From Salinibacterium sp. SWN248 (lineage in GTDB: Bacteria > Actinomycetota > Actinomycetes > Actinomycetales > Microbacteriaceae): DNA of 64,000 nucleotides. The notes under the pieces were generated by a model. It was not told the origin of the DNA. It made no database searches and worked only from the letters and a program-made list of their open reading frames with translations. The position numbers were made by a program, and so were the translations under genes. Of this stretch, positions 1-7,420 are shown piece after piece. Each line of letters starts with the position of its first letter. Positions within the stretch are counted from its first letter, which is position 1. The DNA lies in contig NZ_JADYWW010000001.1 in assembly GCF_015864575.1 (NCBI RefSeq), positions 372,001 to 436,000 of the forward strand. The letters run 5' to 3'.

Positions 1-2
1 AG

Positions 3-185
3 GCGTTCTACGAAAAGTCCGGTTACGACCTCGTGAAGTCCAACGGTGCGACTGGCTGGCAGCTGCCGCTTCCCGCAACCTACGTGATCGCGCAAGACGG
101 CACTATCGCGTACGCGTTCGTGCAGGCGGACTACAAGTTGCGTGCCGAGCCCGCCGACGTCATCGAGGCGATCAAGGCTCTTTAG
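3..185 (+). CDS. Peroxiredoxin-like (AhpC/TSA) protein, C-terminal fragment
   Basis: The window opens inside this gene; only the last 60 codons, ending in TAG, are present. The fragment has a segment LPLPATYVIAQDGTIAYAF followed by a basic/acidic helix and a short C-terminal helix. This matches the end of the thioredoxin fold in peroxiredoxin-like proteins (cis-Pro in LPATYVI, then the D-G-x-I turn and last strand). The active-site cysteines would lie upstream of the window, so catalytic type cannot be judged. The probable role is reduction of peroxides in the cytoplasm. Family assignment is from pattern recognition only. Confidence 0.7.
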   Translation, partial: AFYEKSGYDLVKSNGATGWQLPLPATYVIAQDGTIAYAFVQADYKLRAEPADVIEAIKAL

Positions 186-252
186 TGCCTCGGCCGCGTG
201 CTGGTTTCTGGCACGTGGCCGCTGCGTCCCAGCCCAGGCGTAGGCTGGCGGG

Positions 253-441
253 ATGATTGAAACTCAGACACTTCTCGATGGCAGTTGGGCGTGGATTGCC
301 CTCGCTATTGTCACCGCCGGCCTTGCGGAAATGAAGCATCGTCGGCGCTGGGTGTGGTTTCTTCTCGCCCTCATTTTCGGGCCGATCGCCACTGCGCTCG
401 TCGTGATCTGGCGCCGCCCCGATTCCCCCTTCGGAAGGTAA
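253..441 (+). CDS. Small two-helix membrane protein, unknown function
   Basis: A 62-residue protein with two hydrophobic stretches (about residues 12-25 and 33-51) separated by a basic KHRRR loop, ending WRRPDSPFGR. It is probably an integral membrane protein with both ends on the same side. A -10-like TAGGCT lies a few bases upstream of the ATG, suggesting a leaderless transcript. It ends 6 bases before the SGNH hydrolase gene and is probably co-transcribed with it. I do not recognise a family with a known function. Coding status is supported by the orderly hydrophobic pattern and tight spacing. Confidence 0.6.
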   Translation: MIETQTLLDGSWAWIALAIVTAGLAEMKHRRRWVWFLLALIFGPIATALVVIWRRPDSPFGR

Positions 442-447
442 CGCAGT

Positions 448-1212
448 ATGTCTCACCAGTTCGCTAGCTACGTCGCCATTGGTGACAGTTTCACCGAGGG
501 CGTCGGAGATGAACTGCCGGATGGTCGGGTGCGCGGTTGGGCAGACCAAGTTGCTCTCGGTCTTGCGCTCGCATCGCCTGAGCCAGTCACCTATGCCAAC
601 CTCGCCATCCGTGGACGGCTCCTCGCACCCATCGCGGGGGAGCAGTTGCAGGCTGCGGTTGCCCTCCGGCCTCAGCTGATGAGCCTCAATGGTGGCGGAA
701 ACGACATCATGCGCCCCAAAGTCTCGCTGGAATCGATCACCGACCAACTACTGGCCGCAGTCGATACGGCCACGGCCAGCGGCATCCACGTTCTCTTACT
801 CAGTGGCGGAAACCCGAGCAAGCACTTGCCGTTCGGATCGGTGATGGCCACGCGCGGTGATCGTTTAGCTCACGAGGTCATGTCGCGGGCGTCGAAGGAC
901 AACGTGACTTTCGTCAACAACTGGGCGGATGCCGAACTCACCAAGCTGCAGTACTGGTCGGTCGACAAACTGCACCTCAACGCGCGCGGGCATGCCCGCG
1001 TGGCGAGCAACGTGTTGTCGGCGCTCGAGATTGCGGTGCCCGACTTTGGCGCTGATGAGGGGCCAGCGGATGACGCTCGCCCCCGCACTGCGGCCTACTG
1101 GCGTGAATACGTGCTCCCGTGGATCGGCCGCCGTCTCACGGGGCGTTCCTCGGGCGACAACCGCGAACCGAAGAGTGCGACCTTGCAGCCCGTGGAGATC
1201 GCGGGGCGCTAG
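448..1212 (+). CDS. SGNH/GDSL-family hydrolase
   Basis: A 254-residue protein carrying the SGNH hydrolase blocks: YVAIGDSFTEG (nucleophile Ser in GDSxTEG, residues about 8-18), a conserved Gly block, GGNDIMRP (Asn of block III) and DKLHLNARGH (Asp and His of block V). These enzymes are serine esterases or lipases acting on acyl or acetyl esters. No signal peptide is visible, so a cytoplasmic location is likely. ATG 448 is preceded by GGAAGG at a good distance. The last roughly 50 residues form a basic tail beyond the fold, common in actinobacterial homologues. The substrate is unknown. Confidence 0.85.
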   Translation: MSHQFASYVAIGDSFTEGVGDELPDGRVRGWADQVALGLALASPEPVTYANLAIRGRLLAPIAGEQLQAAVALRPQLMSLNGGGNDIMRPKVSLESITDQLLAAVDTATASGIHVLLLSGGNPSKHLPFGSVMATRGDRLAHEVMSRASKDNVTFVNNWADAELTKLQYWSVDKLHLNARGHARVASNVLSALEIAVPDFGADEGPADDARPRTAAYWREYVLPWIGRRLTGRSSGDNREPKSATLQPVEIAGR

Positions 1213-1266
1213 GTTTTTCCGGCGGCGTTGGCGAGGCTGGCGCCGCACAACGATGAAGGAGCTCTC

Positions 1267-1704
1267 ATGACAACGGCACCGACTACTTACGAAGTTCACG
1301 GGCGAAGCGTTGCCCGTCACGAGGCGTCAATTCAGGCCGGAAATCAGACGATTCCGATCGATGCGCTGTGGGGTGCCGCAGAGTCTTCTGCGCTGCCAGG
1401 GCCAGCAGATCTGCTCGCATCAGCGTTGGCCGCGTGCATGCTCAAGAACCTCGAGCGATCTGGTGCGCTCATCCCGTTCAGCTACGAGAGTGCTGAAATT
1501 GATGTTCGCGCCCGCCGCCAAGATGCGCCGCCGAAATTCGTCGAGTTCGAATACGAAATCCGCCTTGTCACGAACGAAGACGAACGACGGGTCGAAATGT
1601 TGCACCGCAACCTCAGCCACTACGGCACCGTGTACAACACGCTCGCGGCGGTTGCCGACGTGCACGGCACCATTGTTGTGGTCAAGCCCTCCGCCGAGAT
1701 CTAG
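1267..1704 (+). CDS. OsmC/Ohr family protein
   Basis: A 145-residue protein of the OsmC superfamily, whose members reduce organic hydroperoxides with a pair of cysteines, or lack them and have unknown roles. Visible features are the GPADLLASALAACML helix carrying one conserved Cys and the following beta-rich half (EIDVRARRQDAPPKFVEFEYEI). I see only that one clear family cysteine, so peroxidase activity is uncertain. The ATG at 1267 is chosen over an in-frame ATG at 1228 because AAGGAG lies just upstream. It is convergent with the aldolase gene to its right. Confidence 0.8.
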   Translation: MTTAPTTYEVHGRSVARHEASIQAGNQTIPIDALWGAAESSALPGPADLLASALAACMLKNLERSGALIPFSYESAEIDVRARRQDAPPKFVEFEYEIRLVTNEDERRVEMLHRNLSHYGTVYNTLAAVADVHGTIVVVKPSAEI

Positions 1705-1718
1705 GCGCGCGCGGCGAG

Positions 1719-2336
1719 CTAGTTGCGCGCGGCGAGCAGTTCCGCGAGACGCGGCAACTGGGTCTCATCGGCGAGTGCCGAACCGACCGCAACAACCTTT
1801 GCGCCCGCGGTGAGGTACTCGCCGGCGTTGCCGGCATCCATTCCGCCGGTGGCGACGAATCGCATCGCGGGGAACGGTCCGCGCATTGCGCCGAACCAGC
1901 TTGTGCCCAAGAGGGATGCCGGGAAGGCCTTCACCCAGGTGAGGCCAGCGGCTTGTGCGGTCTGAACCTCGGTCGCGGAGGCAACGCCCGGCAGCGGGGG
2001 CATTCCCGCTTCGAACGAGGCGCGAACGACGTCGAGGTCGAAGCCGGGGCTGACGGTGAAGGCCGCTCCGGCCTCCGCAGCTTGGCGCACGTGCTCGAGG
2101 GTGACGACGGTTCCGGCGCCGACAGACTTGCCGAGCTCCTTGCCTGCAGCAACGACGGCGCGCAGTGCTTCAACATCTTCGTCGCTCTGGATGGGCACTT
2201 CTACGGAGTCGATGCCGAGCTCCCACGCGGTGCGCGCGAGGGCAACACTGCGGTCGACGCCGAAGCCGCGAAGGATCGCCATGAGGGGCTGGCCTTCGAA
2301 GAGCTGGTCGAGGGATTCGTTAGAGATCTGAGCCAT
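1719..2336 (-). CDS. eda: KDPG/KHG aldolase (2-dehydro-3-deoxy-phosphogluconate aldolase)
   Basis: A 205-residue class I aldolase cleaving 2-keto-3-deoxy-6-phosphogluconate to pyruvate and glyceraldehyde 3-phosphate. Seen: VEVPIQS (position of the catalytic Glu in family VE-x-[TP] motif), SVGAGTVV, FTVSPGFD and LTWVKAFPASLLG, where the Lys is the expected Schiff-base residue, then the phosphate-binding VATGGMDAGN. Length is typical of the family. It lies 34 bp downstream of the PfkB-family kinase gene on the same strand, giving a two-step kinase/aldolase route for 2-keto-3-deoxygluconate. GAAAGG precedes the ATG. Confidence 0.9.
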   Translation of the reverse strand: MAQISNESLDQLFEGQPLMAILRGFGVDRSVALARTAWELGIDSVEVPIQSDEDVEALRAVVAAGKELGKSVGAGTVVTLEHVRQAAEAGAAFTVSPGFDLDVVRASFEAGMPPLPGVASATEVQTAQAAGLTWVKAFPASLLGTSWFGAMRGPFPAMRFVATGGMDAGNAGEYLTAGAKVVAVGSALADETQLPRLAELLAARN

Positions 2337-2370
2337 GAGAGTGAGCCTTTCAGCGGTGTGGGGAGAAAAG

Positions 2371-3279
2371 TTAGAGCGTGGGGAGGTCGGTTGTCGATTG
2401 CAGAACGAGGGCAGCGCGGTCGTGGCCGAGGCTCAAGCGCTGCTCGGGGGAGAGCCCGGTGAGGTAGCCGCTGAGGTAGCCGGCAGCGAACGCGTCGCCC
2501 GCTCCGACGGCTTCAACGACGTCGACCTTGTGGGCGGGCACGAAGACGCTGCCCTCGGCGCTGAACTCTGTCGCGCCGACGTCGCCGTCTTTGATCACGA
2601 GGATGCCGGGGGCGTCGAGCAGCGCCCGCACTTCTTCCGGCGTGGTCGTGCCCCACAGCACTTCGGCCTCATCGAGACCGACGAGCACGATGTCGGCGCG
2701 GCGGGCGAGAGCGAGGAGAGTTGGCCCGGCCTCTTCGATGGGCCAGAGAGCGGCGCGGTAGTTGACGTCGAAGCTCACAACAGTGTCGCTGTGCTGGGCG
2801 CGATCGAGCACTGACTCGATGAGCGCGGCACACGTGGCTGAGAGCGACGGCGTGATCCCCGAGATGTGAGTGATGGCCGCCTGCTCGAACGGAACCTCAC
2901 CGAGATCATCCGGTGTCATTGCCGACGCCGCAGAACCCGCGCGATAGTAGGTCACACCGTTGCCGGGATCTTTGAAGTAAAAGCCGGTGGGGGCATCCGG
3001 AGTGAATTTCACGAGACTGGTATCAACACCGCGCTCGCGCAATTGGCGTTCAACGCGACGACCGAAAGCATCGGTGCCGAGGTGGCTTGCCCACGCGGCG
3101 TGATGGCCGAGAGCGGAGAGGTGCACGGCAACGTTCGACTCGGCGCCACCTGTTTCGAGGTGGAACAGTTCGGCGGTTTCGATGGGCTCGGCGACCGTAG
3201 GCGCAATGAGCACCATGGTCTCGCCGATCGTAATGATCTCCGGCTGCGTCGTCGTCTGCACGGTTCCACTATCGGCCAT
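2371..3279 (-). CDS. kdgK: PfkB-family sugar kinase, probable 2-keto-3-deoxygluconate kinase
   Basis: A 302-residue ribokinase-like kinase, probably phosphorylating 2-keto-3-deoxygluconate at C6 to feed the aldolase encoded next. Seen: ITIGETMVLIAP near the N terminus, GGAESNVAVHLSALG (substrate-side motif) and VEAVGAGDAFAAGYLSGYL with the GAGD anion hole and catalytic Asp. The ATG at 3279 is preferred to an upstream in-frame start at 3411 because the upstream part overlaps the operator and the divergent regulator gene and carries no kinase sequence. Substrate is inferred from the neighbouring eda and IclR genes. Confidence 0.85.
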   Translation of the reverse strand: MADSGTVQTTTQPEIITIGETMVLIAPTVAEPIETAELFHLETGGAESNVAVHLSALGHHAAWASHLGTDAFGRRVERQLRERGVDTSLVKFTPDAPTGFYFKDPGNGVTYYRAGSAASAMTPDDLGEVPFEQAAITHISGITPSLSATCAALIESVLDRAQHSDTVVSFDVNYRAALWPIEEAGPTLLALARRADIVLVGLDEAEVLWGTTTPEEVRALLDAPGILVIKDGDVGATEFSAEGSVFVPAHKVDVVEAVGAGDAFAAGYLSGYLTGLSPEQRLSLGHDRAALVLQSTTDLPTL

Positions 3280-3291
3280 ATGCGCATTCTG

Positions 3292-3318
3292 TGCAACACT
3301 GTTGCATATAGTGCAACA
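3292..3318. promoter_or_regulatory. Three-half-site operator between kdgK and the IclR regulator
   Basis: Three copies of a 7-bp half-site in alternating orientation, TGCAACA (3292-3298), TGTTGCA (3300-3306) and TGCAACA (3312-3318), form two perfect overlapping palindromes with spacers of 1 and 5 bp. The array sits in the 89-bp divergent intergenic region between kdgK and the IclR-family gene. By analogy with IclR/KdgR regulators it is the likely binding site for autoregulation and control of kdgK-eda. Confidence 0.7.
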
Positions 3319-3368
3319 GACTCGAGCGGGACAAAGCTCCGCCAGTGCAGCAACGAGAGGGAGCCCGG

Positions 3369-4106
3369 ATGTCGCAGAGCGTTCGTCGTGCAGCACGCAT
3401 CGTCGATTCAATCGCCCGTCGCCCGGCGAGTGTCAGTGAGCTCGCCGAGGAGTTCGGAGTGCACCGCTCAACGATGTTCCGCGAAGTACAGTCGCTCGAA
3501 GAAGTTGGCTACCTGCGCAAGCGAAAGAATGGCGAGTACGTGCTCGGGCTGCACCTCATTGCTCTGGCTCATCAGGCATCCGACAGCCTTGATCTGCGGG
3601 AAATTGCGCACGATCGACTCGCGAAACTTCACCGCACGGTCGGCAACACCATCCATCTCGCGGCGATGGTCGACCACAGCATTGTCTACGTCGACAAGAT
3701 CGAAGACACCAGCGGTGTGCGCATGTATTCGCGCATCGGCAGCCCAGCCCGGCCGTACTGCAGTGGCGTTGGCAAGGCGATCCTCGCGGAACTTGCTGCC
3801 TCTGACCGGGATGCCGTGCTGCGAAACGTGGTGTGGGAGAAGTTCACGCCCAAGACGCTCACGACGCGCCCCGAGCTCGATGCCGAACTCGCGATCGTCT
3901 CCGCCCGCGGCTGGGCGGTCGACGACGGCGAGTTTGAGGACTTCGTGAACTGCGTCGCCGTGCCGATCTATGGCCCTGCCGGTGTCGTAGGTGCACTCTC
4001 GAACACAGCAATTCGGATGGTCGCTGACCTCAACGCCCTCAAAGCCAACCTGCCGCTGCTGCAAAGCGTGGCGCGCGAGATCTCGACGGAGCTCGGAGCG
4101 GCCTGA
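3369..4106 (+). CDS. IclR-family transcriptional regulator (KdgR-like)
   Basis: A 245-residue regulator with an N-terminal winged helix-turn-helix (VSELAEEFGVHRSTMFREVQSLEEVGYL, about residues 18-47, read here in two stretches) and a C-terminal IclR effector domain including YSRIGSPARPYCSGVGKAIL and the NCVAVPIYGPAG segment. IclR proteins usually repress or activate adjacent catabolic genes in response to a small acid. Divergent from kdgK-eda, so 2-keto-3-deoxygluconate or its phosphate is the obvious candidate ligand. ATG 3369 has GAGAGGGAG upstream; the upstream in-frame ATG at 3345 would remove this site from the leader. Confidence 0.9.
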   Translation: MSQSVRRAARIVDSIARRPASVSELAEEFGVHRSTMFREVQSLEEVGYLRKRKNGEYVLGLHLIALAHQASDSLDLREIAHDRLAKLHRTVGNTIHLAAMVDHSIVYVDKIEDTSGVRMYSRIGSPARPYCSGVGKAILAELAASDRDAVLRNVVWEKFTPKTLTTRPELDAELAIVSARGWAVDDGEFEDFVNCVAVPIYGPAGVVGALSNTAIRMVADLNALKANLPLLQSVAREISTELGAA

Positions 4107-4172
4107 GCGGGTGAAGGGGCGCACGAGCGGGCTAGTGGATCTTCTCTCAGCTATCGCCCGTAGGGTGAGGCC

Positions 4173-4346
4173 ATGACACAGCTCACCGTGCTCCTTCATC
4201 GGCTCGGCGCGTTCGCGGCCAATATCGCGCAGATGTTCCTGCAAAACTATGGCGGCGGTAACGGCGATCCCCAAGTCTTTGACGAGACGGCCAAGCGCGA
4301 TCGTGACTCGGATCCTGAAACCGGGCCCAAGGCTCGCGGGAACTGA
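4173..4346 (+). CDS. Small hypothetical protein, 57 aa
   Basis: A 57-codon frame with start ATG 4173 and stop TGA. The first half is amphipathic (TQLTVLLHRLGAFAANIAQM) and the second half is Gly- then charge-rich, ending KRDRDSDPETGPKARGN. A -10-like TAGGGT lies about 7 bases before the ATG, the same leaderless arrangement seen before several genes in this window. No family recognised. It sits between the IclR gene and a convergent DUF3179 gene. Coding status is plausible but unproven. Confidence 0.45.
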   Translation: MTQLTVLLHRLGAFAANIAQMFLQNYGGGNGDPQVFDETAKRDRDSDPETGPKARGN

Positions 4347-4374
4347 GCGAGCAACGTGCGCACGCAGGTGAGCC

Positions 4375-5400
4375 CTACCGCGTCGGGTCGAAGACCTGAC
4401 CGTCGTCGTTTTGCACAGCCCAGCTGAACCACATCTCGAAATAGAACGGAATCTCAGCCCCCTCTGGATCGATTATCTCCAGCTCGCCATCAGTTTTCGT
4501 GAGCGAGACCGTGCCCTCAGCGACAGTGGTTTCGTAACTGATGCCATCGTCGAGCGTCAACCACGGTGCGGCCACGTGGGTGTCGCCCACCGTGAACGCC
4601 ACGAAGATTTCTTTGGACGGGTAGCGGTCATCAACTCGGCTGGGCACGAAGTAGAAGCTGTCGCTGTCGTCATAGCCGGCGTAGGGATTGTTGGAGTAGT
4701 CGCGCGTATGGCCGGTAGCTTCGCTGAGCACCACGGCATCCGGGTGGCGCTGTTTGATCTCACCCAGACTGAGCAACTGGAAGCTGTGCAGCTGGAGTTC
4801 GCTCGGGTAGTGCGTGCCGGCCAAAGCGTTGCCGGTGCTCTGCTGCCAGAGCGTCTCGGTTTCGCGGTCGAACATGATCATGTTGCTCTCGAGAAGCCCG
4901 CCACTCACTCCGAAAGTAGTGACGGTTCCGTCGGGCAGCACGCTGTCGTACACGGCTGCGCTGCCGCAGAGCGGGCAGAAGCTGACGGCGATCGGTGCAC
5001 CGTCAATCGTGTCGTTCACAATTTCGTGCCAGACCAAGATGTTGTACGGGTACACCTTCGTTTCGGTGTCGCCCTGCACCACAATGGCGAGAACGTCATC
5101 CGGATGCTCGAAGTCGGCTACTGGCTCGAAGCGGGGCTCATCGATCGCCGGGATGCCATCTTTGGGCGGCCCGCCGCTGAGCGCCTGGCTGATTGCCGGG
5201 TCGGCCTGCGACCAGTCGGTGGCGGCAAAGCCTTGCTCAAGGAAAGGCGGGATATCAACCGCGCTGGATGACGAACCTGTCGTTCCCGCGGAACCGCTGG
5301 GCGAGGTGAGGTTGCTGCCGCTCAGCGCAATGCCCGCGACGATGGCGGTGATTCCCGCGACGGCGGCGGCAATCACGATTGCGGTTGTTCGCTTCTTCAT
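4375..5400 (-). CDS. Secreted DUF3179-domain protein
   Basis: A 341-residue protein with an N-terminal signal or anchor segment (MKKRTTAIVIAAAVAGITAI) followed by a Ser/Gly-rich linker and a DUF3179 domain. Diagnostic features are VYPYNILVWHEIVNDTIDG, the SFCPLCGSA motif with its Cys pair, and the FDRETETLWQQSTGNALAG segment. DUF3179 proteins are exported and of unknown biochemical function. GGGAG precedes the start. It is preceded on its strand by the aldo/keto reductase gene, separated by a strong palindrome, so probably a separate transcript. Confidence 0.85.
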   Translation of the reverse strand: MKKRTTAIVIAAAVAGITAIVAGIALSGSNLTSPSGSAGTTGSSSSAVDIPPFLEQGFAATDWSQADPAISQALSGGPPKDGIPAIDEPRFEPVADFEHPDDVLAIVVQGDTETKVYPYNILVWHEIVNDTIDGAPIAVSFCPLCGSAAVYDSVLPDGTVTTFGVSGGLLESNMIMFDRETETLWQQSTGNALAGTHYPSELQLHSFQLLSLGEIKQRHPDAVVLSEATGHTRDYSNNPYAGYDDSDSFYFVPSRVDDRYPSKEIFVAFTVGDTHVAAPWLTLDDGISYETTVAEGTVSLTKTDGELEIIDPEGAEIPFYFEMWFSWAVQNDDGQVFDPTR

Positions 5401-5477
5401 GAGCTGGCTCCCGGTCGTGGCGCGTGGTGTTCGCCCAGACTAAGAGGAGCCTGCTATTCGTGTCTGTGACATGGCGC

Positions 5478-5513
5478 ACAGAGCGGTCGATAGCGCGCTA
5501 TCGACCGCTCTGT
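5478..5513. terminator. 36-bp perfect palindrome, probable terminator of the aldo/keto reductase gene
   Basis: The two 18-base arms are exact reverse complements about a centre at 5495/5496 (outer bases ACAGAGCGG / CCGCTCTGT). It lies 16 bp after the stop of the minus-strand aldo/keto reductase gene. No clear U tract follows on either strand, so termination is inferred from position and stem strength; a dyad protein-binding site is the alternative. Confidence 0.6.
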
Positions 5514-5528
5514 CGCTAAGAATCCGGT

Positions 5529-6557
5529 CTAGGAAACCGCGCTCGACGCCGCCCACAGGTTGATGCCGGCATCCTTGGCGTGCTCGTCGATCGCAGCCAA
5601 CTCGGCTGGCTCGAATTCGAGGTTCTGAACCGCAGCAAGGTTCTGCTCAAGCTGCGTCACGCTTGAGGCGCCGATGAGGGCCGACGTGACGCGGTCGTTG
5701 CGTAGTGCCCACGAGATGGCGAGCTGCGCGAGTGACTGGCCGCGTCCGGAAGCGATGTCGTTGAGCGCCTTTACGCGGCCGAGGGTTTCGTCGTTGAGCA
5801 TTCCCGACTTGAGCGAGCCACCCTTGGCTGCGCGCGAGTCTGCAGGAACCTCACCGAGGTAGCGGTCAGTGAGCAGACCCTGGGCGAGCGGCGAGAAGGC
5901 GATAGTGCCCAAGCCGAGCTCCTCCACGGTGTCGAGCAGACCGTTTTCGATCCACCGGTTGAACATGGAGTACGAGGGCTGGTGGATGACCAGAGGCGTT
6001 CCGAGGTCGTTCATGATGCGCACGGCTTCGCGCGTGAGTTCGGGGGAGTAGCTCGAAATTCCCGCATAGAGCGCCCGGCCCGAGGTGACGGCGGTGTGCA
6101 GCGCACCCATCGTCTCCTCCAGAGGAGTGTCGGGGTCGGCACGGTGAGAGTAAAAGATGTCAACGTAGTCGAGACCAAGGCGGTTAAGCGACTGGTCGAG
6201 ACTCGCGAGCAAATACTTGCGCGATCCCATCACACCGTAGGGGCCTGGCCACATGTCATAGCCGGCCTTGCTCGAGATGATCATCTCGTCGCGGTACGGG
6301 CGGAAGTCTTCGCGCAGAATCTGGCCGAAGTTCGACTCGGCAGAACCGGCGGGAGGGCCATAGTTGTTGGCGAGGTCGAAGTGAGTGACGCCGAGATCGA
6401 AAGCGCGGCGCAGGATGGCGCGCTGATTCGCGATCGGTTTGTCATCTCCAAAGTTCTGCCAGAGGCCGAGAGACACGGCCGGCAATTTAAGGCCACTACG
6501 CCCAACACGGCGGTAGGGCATCGGTTCGTAACGGGCATCATCAGCGACATAGACCAT
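5529..6557 (-). CDS. Aldo/keto reductase (YghZ-like)
   Basis: A 342-residue NADPH-dependent oxidoreductase of the aldo/keto reductase superfamily, resembling the E. coli YghZ/L-glyceraldehyde-3-phosphate reductase group. Seen: FDLANNYGPPAGSAE (catalytic Asp and Tyr of D-x4-Y), IISSKAGYDMWPGPYG (catalytic Lys; the MWPGPYG extension is typical of this subgroup), YVDIFYSHRADPDTPLEE (His) and a C-terminal cofactor segment ending around ALIGASSVTQLEQN. Expected role is detoxification of aldehydes. A short promoter region divergent from the TVP38 gene lies upstream. Confidence 0.9.
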   Translation of the reverse strand: MVYVADDARYEPMPYRRVGRSGLKLPAVSLGLWQNFGDDKPIANQRAILRRAFDLGVTHFDLANNYGPPAGSAESNFGQILREDFRPYRDEMIISSKAGYDMWPGPYGVMGSRKYLLASLDQSLNRLGLDYVDIFYSHRADPDTPLEETMGALHTAVTSGRALYAGISSYSPELTREAVRIMNDLGTPLVIHQPSYSMFNRWIENGLLDTVEELGLGTIAFSPLAQGLLTDRYLGEVPADSRAAKGGSLKSGMLNDETLGRVKALNDIASGRGQSLAQLAISWALRNDRVTSALIGASSVTQLEQNLAAVQNLEFEPAELAAIDEHAKDAGINLWAASSAVS

Positions 6558-6630
6558 TCGCTAATGCTGCCATAACTTTCCTCACTGCAGCAGGGAACGG
6601 GAGTTCCTCATCGGGGCCAGTCTGCTGCTG

Positions 6631-6681
6631 AGTAAGTCACATCACACTTCGGGCGTGGGCGGGAGACGTAGCATTGGCCTA
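6631..6681 (+). promoter_or_regulatory. Promoter of the first TVP38-family gene (shared ATCACA-N21-GTAGCAT layout)
   Basis: AGTAAGTCACATCACA (6631-6646) is followed after 21 bp by GTAGCAT (6668-6674), 7 bp before the ATG. The same two blocks with the same 21-bp spacing occur at 11651-11701 and 14561-14605. The right block is a -10-like element for a nearly leaderless mRNA; the left block sits at about -40 and may be an activator site. Confidence 0.5.
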
Positions 6682-7374
6682 ATGACAAAGCCCCGCACCT
6701 CAACTCTGTGGCGCGCTGGCGTGCTTCTTGTCATTTTTGTGGCAATTGTGGTCGTTGCGTTGACGGTGCAACTCCCTTCCGTGGATGAGATCCACGAGTG
6801 GACCCAGAGCGCCGGAAGTCTCGGGATTGCCCTTTTTGTGATCGGCTACGCACTGCTCACTCTGACTCCCATTCCCAAGAGCGTGCTGAGCATGGCTGGT
6901 GGTGTCGCGTGGGGACTCTGGGTAGGCACTCTCATTGTGCTGATCGGCGCCTTGATCGGTGCGACCCTCTCGTTCTGGCTGGGCAGAGTGTTAGGGCGGG
7001 ATGCTGTTGAACATTTCACGGGAGGGCGAGTGCGCGCCGTCGATGAGATGTTGCAGCGCCGCGGACTGCTCTCGGTGATTGCGTTGCGACTCATCCCTGT
7101 GCTCCCGTTCACGCTCATCAACTACGCGGCAGGACTGACTGCTGTGCGCATTCGGGATTACGCCCTGGGCACTGTCATCGGGATCATCCCGGGAACCTTC
7201 GCGTATGTCGCCGTTGGGGCGTACGGGGCAGAGCTCAACAGCGGGTTCTACATCGCGGTGGGAGCACTTGGCGTGCTCGCCCTAGGCGGTGTGATTATTG
7301 CGCACCGCATCCGCAAAGATGACTCGGTGCCAGAAGAAGTTGTGCCGGAGCAAGCTGCTCCAGAGCAGGCATAG
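6682..7374 (+). CDS. TVP38/TMEM64 (DedA-superfamily) membrane protein, paralogue 1
   Basis: A 230-residue integral membrane protein with the SNARE-associated/VTT domain. Seen: N-terminal helix (RAGVLLVIFVAIVVVALTV), the re-entrant-loop segment LTPIPKSVLSMAGGVAWG, LSFWLGRVLGRDAVEHFTGG, RLIPVLPFTLINYAAGLT and an acidic/Ala C-terminal tail (PEEVVPEQAAPEQA). Members of this superfamily are implicated in phospholipid scrambling or carrier recycling. ATG 6682 rather than 6655 because it aligns with the paralogue start at 11702 and fits the conserved promoter. A close paralogue lies at 11702-12376. Confidence 0.9.
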   Translation: MTKPRTSTLWRAGVLLVIFVAIVVVALTVQLPSVDEIHEWTQSAGSLGIALFVIGYALLTLTPIPKSVLSMAGGVAWGLWVGTLIVLIGALIGATLSFWLGRVLGRDAVEHFTGGRVRAVDEMLQRRGLLSVIALRLIPVLPFTLINYAAGLTAVRIRDYALGTVIGIIPGTFAYVAVGAYGAELNSGFYIAVGALGVLALGGVIIAHRIRKDDSVPEEVVPEQAAPEQA

Positions 7375-7381
7375 TCCTGCA

Positions 7382-7399
7382 GGGGCGGGTGATCGCCCC
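7382..7399. terminator. Weak hairpin between convergent genes
   Basis: GGGGCG, a 6-base loop, then CGCCCC, between the stop codons of the convergent TVP38 and ABC ATPase genes. The stem is short and there is no U tract, so only a weak terminator candidate. Confidence 0.3.
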
Positions 7400-7420
7400 A
7401 AGGTCGCCGCGTCTGGCCCG

